DNA of 64,000 nt from assembly GCA_024752435.1 (NCBI GenBank), contig CP103031.1, positions 62,001-126,000 on the forward strand, read 5' to 3'. The DNA comes from Allantophomopsis cytisporea. Taxonomy: Eukaryota; Ascomycota; Leotiomycetes; Phacidiales; Phacidiaceae. Made by a program: the position numbers and the translations under genes. Under the pieces are notes generated by a model. That model worked only from the letters and a program-made list of their open reading frames with translations. It was not told the DNA's origin and searched no databases. This document shows positions 55,614 to 64,000 of the stretch, one piece after another; position 1 is the stretch's first letter; each line of letters starts with the position of its first letter.

Positions 55614-57147
55614 CTTTGATATACACCAATTTGCAAGCAATGTACGGCATGACACCGGGGTTTATTTGCACCTTGATTGAGGGAGCTTGGAACCCGGCCC
55701 AGCGCAAGGGACACTGCGCACGCCGCACCGCGGTACGTATAGCCAGACTGAGGAGCAGGCGTGAAAGATGGGATTATTGTCGTCGTCGCAGCTTGTTTCG
55801 TCCTCGTTATCGTCGTAGTTTTGCTGCCCCGCTTATGCGTCTTTCAAGGTAGTGGTGCGGGCCGAGGAGCGCTGTCGCAAAAGTGCCAAAATGCCATTTG
55901 GCTGCCGTGGGAGGAGGATGCCCAGAAAAGTAAGACTGCGAAGTTCGCCTATGACGTAGCATCGAGTCCTTCAGGAATTGATAGAGATCCGTAGACATTC
56001 TTGATCATAAAATCATGTTGAAATCATGCTATTGAGGGAAATAAAATCATCCAGATGAAAACTGTATATACTGAATACATGGAATAGCACGGCAATCCCA
56101 ATCCAAATCCAAAGGGTTTAGGGATCCACGAGACCCACGTCTCTTTCAGGCCTTCGTCATACATGATGAGGGTGCAGTAACGGAGCATGCGTCCAGCCGT
56201 AAGCACAGCAGAATACGGAACATAATCGAAATAGATCACGATTGTGGCGGAAGTACCTATTGACACTCGCGATCGCCAGGATTAGTGAGATATGAAAGAG
56301 AATAAAGTATAATCCTTCACAACGCCCTTCTACTTACGATGCTGGTTAGCTAAACAGTCCAGTTGGTAGTTCATCAAACATATTTGGGTATCCACCTCAG
56401 AGAAATGATATGTGGTGGGGTTATCCTTAACAAGCCTATCTCAATAATATACAACAAACCAATGGTGGAAACCCTTCGGCAAACTTGAACAACAAACTTC
56501 TGCGATGAGATGCGATTCTCCTCATCAGATGCTTTAAGGTTGATTATTACTTGTAGGAGCCTGGCACTGACCCCGCAGTCCTTGCTTGTGTTGCGGCATT
56601 TTTTTTTTTTTTTGGCAACGAGTCATTTGGGCGACAGTGGTGATGCGTATCCAAAATGCCTCAAAACATGATCTGAGCGCCAAGTATCCTTATTACTATG
56701 AAATATAAATACACCACTTATGCTTGCTTTCCAGTGTTGGTCTCTTTGTCCTTCGATACCTCAGAAGTTCCTGACTTGTTCTAAAAATCGTCTATTATCA
56801 TATTGCTCTTAATATTCCATCCGTACCAAGACAAGGTTGACTTGAAACTTTCCCCTGAAGAGGTTAATTCTGCCTCTTACAACCTATAACCAGAAACTCT
56901 CACACACATTTTTTGTAAGTATTCTATAATCTGATAGTGCTAGTAAACAACTGTGCTGCTCAAGCTCTATCCTGACTTTGCCTTCCTTCTTCACAGCATC
57001 ACGTTCTCATCTATCACAGTCTCCTAATACCTCCTTACTCGTCTCTCACCACTAAACTTTTGGTCTGTGATTTCAGCAAATCCTGAACACACATAAAAAA
57101 CAAATTGTTTCCTTTCATATACCTTACCCAGCCGTTGTTAACCCACA
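55614..57147. other. Intergenic with leader-like sequence
   Basis: No domain-bearing gene. A run of about 18 T lies near 56600. From about 56915 there is intron-like sequence (GTAAGTATTC ... CTTCACAG), possibly a 5' UTR intron of the short frame at 57148. Confidence 0.35.
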
Positions 57148-57219
57148 ATGGACCCATTCTCATGTCTCTTGGTCAGCATTACACTTATGTTGGCCATGAT
57201 TTTGGTTCAATTCTTGTGA
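57148..57219 (+). CDS. Candidate 23-residue membrane micropeptide
   Basis: ATG in good context (CCCACAATGG) starts MDPFSCLLVSITLMLAMILV and ends QFL-stop. Nearly the whole peptide is one membrane helix. The leader contains a plausible spliced intron. Length alone would allow chance, so confidence is low. Its role, if real, is unknown; tiny single-helix proteins often regulate membrane transporters, and a permease gene lies 150 bases away, convergent. Confidence 0.3.
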   Translation: MDPFSCLLVSITLMLAMILVQFL

Positions 57220-57367
57220 CAACCAAACTTTTCATTTCGGCGGCCAGGCCTAGATATCTATATCGACTGAATAGAAGGTAAATACATAAAAAAAAGATCT
57301 AACGAAAGGGTATAGTGACCCATATCAGAACACGCTAACATAACAATGTAGAAACTTAACAAACAAA

Positions 57368-59121
57368 TCAAGCATACCCTTCCGTAGTTCGCGTGGCAGC
57401 CGCCTCTTTCCCTTTCAACATACTTGGTGTGTCTGAAGAAGATTCGACTTCAGCCTCGATACCATCAATACGTCCCAGCATATGGTGCTCGACGTTGATA
57501 TGTGGGCCCTTGAACCATTTGTGTGCCGAGATAAACCACCAAGCAATAACGATCAACATGGGTCCACCGTATACAACAACAGTCCAGTTCATGAGCTGTG
57601 CATTCAAATCGGATCCCTTGACAGATGGGAAACAGAAGAATGGCATCATAACAACCACGAATGCGCAAGACAACATACCAATTGGTCTGCTGAATTTGCC
57701 CAAATGCCATGGACCGCGACGGAAACGGTCGCCGACAAAGAAGACCTTGATGAAGATGGGGATAGTGAAAGCAACATAAGCTGCGATAGCGCCAACAGAG
57801 AAAATTGCGCCAATGGCCACGGAGCCTCCAAAGATCAAGAGCAGAAGTGCGCATCCAATAACGGTGTTGAACCATACTGCGTTGACTGGTGTGTCCGTGG
57901 TTTTGTTGACTTTCTTGATCCAGCTGGAGAATGGGAAACAATCATCACGAGCGTAGGCGAAAGTGACTCGTGATGCAGCAACCATACAACCTTGTCCCAT
58001 GGAGAATCCACACACGATCGTCAAGCAAAGGATAGCCAAAGCGACGTTTTGTGGCATGACCTGAATGAGGTATCCTGCCCAAGGCTGACCGAGTCCTAGA
58101 TCATCATCAATGATAGCAGTGATGTCGAGGACAGTGTAAGCGACAATCAATTGCAAGAACCATCCAAGAATACCTCCAGTGGCAGAAGTCAATACTATGG
58201 CGCGTGGTGAAGCGATTGACGCATTGGAGCACTCCTCGGAAAGATGGAAAGGGGCGTCGTATCCAGACATCGTCCATAGAATACCAAGGAAACTCATCAA
58301 CACTGCAACTCCATCAGGAAAATCGGTGCCATTGGTGATGGTTCCCCAAACTTCGGATGATGGTCGGAACTTGGGGGTGCTCGTAACGCAAGCGGGGATC
58401 ATAACGATGACAATGAAGAGGGCTATGAGGTTGATGCTTGTTCCAAAGGAATTGAATCTAGCGATCCAAAGAGTTGGCATGCTGGATATTCCGGCATGGA
58501 TTATCATGATGAAAACCGTCAAAAGGAATGTTTGATAGTTGGTAGATTCGTACTCGGGGTGAGTGATAGAGCATGCTGCCAGAATCATAGCTGCAAGAGC
58601 ATAATCGACTGATGGCGCACCGGTGATTTGTACGATCCAATTGCTCCATCCTGTAAGCCAAGCAGCAAGTGGACCCCATCCTGGAGGAGCAAGAACAGCT
58701 GCAGCATAGTACAAGCCTCCACTGCGAATTGTTAGAATGTTCCCCTATCGACCATCATCGGTATAACTTGCCTTGTTGGCATACTCGAACACAGCTCAGC
58801 CATGCTCATAGCCACACACTGTACGAAAAAGAATGCAATCAACCAGCCCCAAACCATACCCCCGGTTCCTGCATATCCCATTCCATAATAAATGGTACTT
58901 GCGAAACTTGGTAAGAGACCCAGAACAGCGAAAGACACACAGAATGACGTCCAAAGAGAGAATTCACGCTTGAACTCCTGCTTGTAACCCAAGGCTACTA
59001 ACGTGCTCTCATCAGCACTGAGACCTTCAAGGTTGGGTACATCTCCGTCAGGAAGAATCGAGGTGACTGGTGGGTGAATTGTAGCTGATCGGACACTCGC
59101 AACTTGCTTGAGGTCTGCCAT
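57368..59121 (-). CDS. APC-family amino-acid/GABA/choline-type permease
   Basis: Two exons (59121-58772, 58721-57368) give 567 residues. The 50 bp intron has a GC donor in perfect context (AAG|GCAAGT). After a ~45-residue cytosolic N-terminus, about twelve membrane segments follow. Landmarks include FSLWTSFCVSFAVLGLLPS, GMVWGWLIAFFFVQCVAMSM, MAELCSSMPTSGGLYY, SGYDAPFHLSEECSNA and TDTPVNAVWFNTVIG, which match the fungal GABA/choline (Uga4/Hnm1-like) branch. It would take up a small amine or amino acid at the plasma or vacuolar membrane by proton coupling. Substrate cannot be told. Confidence 0.9.
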
Positions 59122-61219
59122 AGTTGATGGAGAGTATGGACAGAGAGCCTCAATCAGTTCAATTATGAAGGATGTAGGGACTTGATATAACTATCAGTCT
59201 ATTGCACAGGTATCTGTAGGCTCCGTGCGGGCTGTAGGCATATTTGCTATCTAGAACTACATCATATCGGGTATGTCCAGCCAGAAGCCTAGATACGTAG
59301 CGTCTAGGTAGACTGAGTGAACTCATCTTGGGCGTGAACGGAGAGCGGCTAGGGCTGGGAATAATAAGGATCTTGGGGATATTTGTCTTAGTTCCCAGCT
59401 CAATTGTGGTCCGGCATGGTATTATTACGGTTTTCTGGGGGTGAAAAGAAAGAATCTTTGGTGGCAGTCCACGAAACGGGCGGTAGGAGTAGCCTTCATA
59501 ATGATAGCGGCGTAACTAGGTTCACGGATACGATAGCAAAATGGTATGCCACCCCAGCGACGCCAAAGAACCGAGAAAGATAAGCCTCTTCCAGAGTCCA
59601 CTCAAGATTCACGAATAATTCGAGGTTTGCGCAAGTTTCTGGTACGGCTTTGGAGTAATCAGCCTAAAAGCCGAGTCTTATCTAACGATGCTACAAACGT
59701 CGATGTTCCAGCGACGCAAGGCTTCTCGAAGACCGTTGGCAGTGAACCCGTATTCCAGTACTTTAGACGCTACCACGAAATTTCGGTGCCGTCGCGTGGT
59801 GGCGGGCTGGAGAGGGGAAGGGTTGCAACTCAGATGAACGCCTTTGAAATATTCCGTAGTTTGCGCTGCGATAAGAACCACCACCACTAATACAGCATGT
59901 CACCGGTTCGCAACGGATTAGAGTCTTGCAAAAAACAATCCTTGAGACAGAGAATAGGAGCTCAAAGTCCAGTTCTCTAACCCTCTCAAAGGTTTCTCAA
60001 CTTGCAATGTATATCATATCGTACTGTAGAGTATCAACGGCCTCTGCCATACCATTCTACTCCTATCCCCTTGTGGACATGATAGAAGTGAGGAATGAGA
60101 AACTGCAATCATTGTTACTTAGAACGTTTCCTGCCCAATCCCATTCGCTTTATTTACCTATCTAGGTACTTATCTTATCTGTTCTGCTAAACCACCCAAT
60201 AAATTGGGTTATCAATGGTTATATTATTCCGCATGCAGTAAGTACATATATTGAACCAATTTCTAACCGATATTTCAGTGGGGAAATGAGGCTGCTAAGA
60301 TAAGTAAACATATCGCACGGAAACTAAAACTTAAATATGGTGATTGTGAATGTGGGGAAGGAATTCTGTTACGTAACACCTCTATTAACACTACTACGCG
60401 CACATGCGCGTAATAAATTCAGGAACGATGTAGCAATACTCGGAATTAGGAGCACCAAAATAAGTATAAGTTCGATCATTGCTTTTGTTCTGTGGATATT
60501 TACATACTTACCTAGTACGTATTCCCGGTTTATAGTCATGCTCTGCAGAAAGAAAAGGACAGAGGTACTCGAGACAGCAATCCTAGGTTGTGATAAATGC
60601 CAATTGTCCTCAACTCATCAGGGCTGAACTCTTCTATCTGCGATTTCAAGATGTTTACGTGATTGAAGTCAAAGTTTCGCGCCCATAACGCCGGTGCATC
60701 TTGTACCATGTAGCGTGGCAGCCCACCATGATTATGTACTCATTTAATTCTGCCATTCAGGCCATTAAATTAAGCTTTTTGGTCAGGCACTTCAACATCG
60801 CGATTTTCGTTGATGAAGCAAGTGCACAGGTACATTATGTAGTATTTCCCTACAAACAGGAGAGATGTGTTCATCCACTGCCTTATCAGAGGTTGACTGC
60901 CAACGTATAAGAAAGTCGCAAAGTTTCGAAGCATCTTGTCAAACAGCCTTACAATCAACACAAGAAGGATCCTTGGCAAACATGTGGAACATGACCCAGA
61001 CTTCCTGGACAGGGCCTTCGGAGATCAACAGCTAAGCATAAGTACTGATCGACAACTTCACTTAGTAGTTTTCATTGTATGTAGCTACCTACTGGTATGT
61101 GTTTTCTAAACACTTCAGTTTTGATCCATGGAGTGTGAAGTACTTTCGCTCCCTTCCTACAAATCCATAGCATCGACTGTTTACTGAGGCTTTTGCTTAT
61201 ACTCGTCTGTGTACTATAC
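59122..61219. other. Intergenic, one weak frame
   Basis: A 114-residue plus frame at 59546-59890, basic and Ser/Arg-rich, is divergent from the permease but has no recognisable domain. No other gene is seen. Confidence 0.35.
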
Positions 61220-61757
61220 TCACAAAGCATGAAGCGCATCGTTGACCCTGAGCATGTCAGAAATGGTATATCAACCCTGAACCCTCAATACAAGAAAACT
61301 TACATATCGCCACCAAAAGTTGCACCAGCTCCAAACAGAGCAGCATTCCCAAACTTCGTCGCGAGACTCTTGGCCCATTCATGATGCTACACTTATTAAC
61401 GCCTGTACAGGAGCGGAGAAGTTCGATGCTGCGGATTACCTTTGGGTGTTGAGGATGGGCAGGATTATTAGGATCCTGAGCCTGCTGGGCAATCTGCTGT
61501 GGAACCCCAGAGGAGAACTGCGCTGGTGGTTGTTTGTATCCCGGATCTACATATTGAGATGGAACTCCATTTGCTTGCTACAAGCAGGAAGATATCAGAA
61601 GTTCGCCAAATTCGGAATATCTTTTGGGTAACTTACCGGAAGTTGAGCTTGGATTGACTGTAATTGTGGCTGAGAAAGAACGCCAGCATCGCGAAGATAT
61701 TCCAACTCTGTACGAATTGCGCTGAGCGATCGGTTCACTTGTGCTGTATCCGGCATT
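61220..61757 (-). CDS. Small SH3-less Lsb1/Pin3-like protein, start frame disturbed
   Basis: Exons 61757-61637, 61577-61440, 61386-61304 and 61247-61220 join in consistent phase downstream of the start. The first exon reads VNRSLSAIRTELEYLRDAGV, matching the N-terminal helical domain of yeast Lsb1/Pin3 (Las17-binding). A Pro/Gln linker (PPAQFSSGVPQQIAQQAQDP) and a C-terminal block (HEWAKSLATKFGNAALFG, GAGATFGGDMV) follow, known from small fungal relatives that lack SH3. The natural start MPDTAQ at 61757 is one base out of frame with VNRSL: CAAAGTG stands where CAAGTG would read through. Either a one-base insertion has damaged the gene, the read has an error, or an upstream exon splices at ATACAG (61746-61741). 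Confidence 0.6.
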
Positions 61758-64000
61758 TTTTGGGTTTCTGGGGGAGTCGTTGGGAGATATGAATGTGTGT
61801 GCAGTCAAGTGTTTTCCAAAGTTGTTATGATTGGATCGAATTGTTTTAGTCATCCCAATGATTATTGGCGGTTTGGTGTGGGAAGGCGGAGTGACGTCAG
61901 TAACCAACATCACTTGTTTGTTCTTCATTTCAATGCACCATTGGCTACATATCTGAGCCTGTAATAGCAGTACAAAGCTCTATAGGTAGGCAGGTTAAAC
62001 ATTAGTAGTCGAAGGATATAACATGTTCGACCAAAACAGGGACAACTTCGGGATTCGTCGCGATCGACAATTGCAGCAGCCTCATGATTGCGGCGGCTTC
62101 GATGAATAGCGATATGTTCGACGAGTGCTACAGCTTCGAGGCTACGGACTTCAACGATCACTTTGGAATTCATACCAGCTTTGGTTTTCGGAAGACTTCT
62201 TGTTACTGTATTATGTACAAACATGGTAGATATTCGGAAAGAGCGTCTAGAATCTGTGACGTGTGTTGGATGAAGACGAAGTTAAGATGTCTATTTCTCC
62301 AAGTCAAGGCCTCGTCAACCCGAGTATTTCGGGACTGATGTGTTCCATCTTGTGTTTAGTGTAATATAGAATCGCCCTGTAAGAGATGTACAGATGACAG
62401 CGCCTTCTTGTAACATGATATTGAAATCGTCAACAGTACAGTAACAAAACGGGCACTTCCGGGTTGCACGATATCACGACAGTATATTAAGAACTCCCAA
62501 AGCATCAAAAACATCATGGTTACATAAATTTTTACTCTAGCACAATCACCAAGCTACTGTCTGAGCTTGTGATTGTTACCTCCTCCTTTTAACCTCGAAA
62601 GTCGCTGAAGGGATTTCGTAGTTCATGGCCCAAATAGTGCCGTTGGGGTTTCCACGTGATGGTCAATAACCAATAGTGTCATATCATAGAGGAAATTTGT
62701 TTTCACATATTGTCTCTCTCTCAAAGACAATCAAAGTTACTTTGCGTTTCTTCCGAGTGATCAGTCGGAAGGCAGAAAATCTTAACTTCGTGCTCTTGGC
62801 ATATACTACGATATGACCCTCTTAGTCTGCAACTCGAAATGGTGCAGCTATTGAGCAATCATAACGAGAATATTACATGCTGGTATTCTGTATCTAATCC
62901 ATCCATATCCAGGGATCGAGGATAACTTTGACAACTATCCATGTTTACACCTGCAATCTGATTTCATATAGTATCCGTTGATCCCCTATTAATTGACTAT
63001 AACTTCTATAGAGAAAGCCATTAGCTATGACCATACTCAATAGTAGTTCTAGTTAACAAGAAATGCTAGATAAACATTGTGTATGAACGAACCAACAAGG
63101 CGATTTCAACTCATACGTTACGCATAGATGAGTTTATGAACATGTACTCTTTTAGATCGTGACAACATCCCGCTATATGGGAGCATACTTTTATGTGGCA
63201 CTTATTCAGAATCCACAATCGAGAAGATTGTCTATATCCTCATGTAATTTTCGCGTTTAGTCTTATCAGCTCAAAATCGGGGTCAGATCTATACGTTCAA
63301 GTCATCCCGCCTTCCAGTCATGGAAATGTGTGGGAAACACGGTGTTTGGAGAAAAGTTCAGTCATTTGATTAGTAGTACTTTCGAGGGGCTAGATAGTCT
63401 GAGGCTACAAGAAACTGTCTTGTTTCAGCAATCTAGATCATGTATGCGGGATTTGGAGATAGTGGTTGTGCGTGGCGGTATCACGAGGCCATATACCAGA
63501 TGTGCCATTTCTAGAAGAAACATCACTATATACGCCTGTCTTATAATACATTGTGGCTTCCTCTTGGTACATTCTCCGCGAGGGTGTAGTTTCAAAGCCA
63601 AGGGCCTTTAGAATATAAGATATTTCGGGCATTTCTCTACGGATCTGAGGTATCCACTAATAAAAGTATTATGCTTGTTCATTGAACACGAAGCCCTTGG
63701 ACACTCAGTAATTAAAAAGGATCGACGTCCAACTATTTCTTTTACCGTGAATTCACCACGTACTGAAGAAGGAAGTTGGAAAAATCTCTTACCCATCACG
63801 ACTGAATGTGTTGTATGAAGGTCACTTGGTTTTCTGAAAGCACGGATGTTGAAAAAGACCTTGATGCCCTTGTGAATGCGTGATCTCCTTCGAGGATATA
63901 CGTATTGATCAACACTAATATTAAGACCGGAAGGAGCATTACCATGGTTGGTCCTCGACGCCATTGCGCTCACTACTATAGGATATTATAGGTGCCGGGT
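61758..64000. other. Right end, possible partial gene at 63438-63973 (-)
   Basis: Minus-strand pieces starting MASRTNHGNAPSGLNISVD at about 63960 and MPEISYILKALGFETT at 63632 could be two exons of one gene. The tested splice phases do not join, and no domain is recognised. The rest of the stretch shows nothing. Confidence 0.25.

Overview
The window looks like nuclear DNA of a filamentous ascomycete, possibly a Leotiomycete. Genes have short introns (39-93 bp) with fungal branch points. They encode fungus-typical families: a Zn2Cys6 regulator, an HsbA-like protein, DUF3435 recombinases and NACHT-WD40 NLRs. TE relics whose in-frame stops are all TAG/TAA suggest RIP-like mutation. I could not check the taxonomy.

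Left third (1-28.9 kb), an accessory, repeat-rich compartment. At 369-2363 (-) lies an OrsD-like zinc-finger protein, followed by degenerate ~190 bp tandem repeats with telomere-like words and short repeats ending in a 22 bp palindrome. A small Cys-rich secreted protein follows at 4795-5085 (-). The core of interest is 7.5-23.6 kb. A stand-alone nucleoside-phosphorylase-fold protein (7488-8651 +) carries a C-terminal two-unit amyloid-like motif. It is followed in the same direction by a NACHT-WD40 NLR (9227-13384 +) whose first exon carries a matching motif and whose WD40 array has 14 nearly identical repeats. A second NLR (19580-23636 -) has an N-terminal membrane segment and an alpha/beta-hydrolase (SesB-like) effector domain fused to NACHT-WD40. 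Between the NLRs lie two degraded DUF3435 recombinase genes and a truncated secreted metallopeptidase-like gene. Right of them lies a 2.1 kb ghost ORF, probably from a transposon, full of TAG/TAA stops.

Middle (29-40.7 kb), sparse. It holds a zinc alcohol/formaldehyde-dehydrogenase-like gene (29336-30559 +), an unrecognised small two-exon gene (30756-31097 -), a pseudogene of a conserved fungal protein (31788-32716 +), a secreted repeat protein resembling a multi-core peptide precursor (36873-37475 +) and an HsbA-like secreted protein (39894-40673 +).

Right third (41-64 kb), ordinary gene-bearing DNA. It holds a secreted acid phosphatase, a secreted alpha/beta hydrolase, an acyltransferase-3 membrane protein, a nucleotide pyrophosphatase/phosphodiesterase, a secreted heme peroxidase, a NirA-like Zn2Cys6 regulator, a candidate 23-residue membrane micropeptide, an amino-acid/GABA-type permease and a small SH3-less Lsb1/Pin3-like protein. 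The phosphatase, phosphodiesterase, permease and regulator would fit a nutrient-acquisition theme, but nothing in the sequence proves they form a cluster.

The main hypothesis is an NLR immune or incompatibility module. On ligand binding, the WD40 array would let the NLR assemble, and its N-terminal motif would template the effector's C-terminal motif and so activate the phosphorylase-fold effector.
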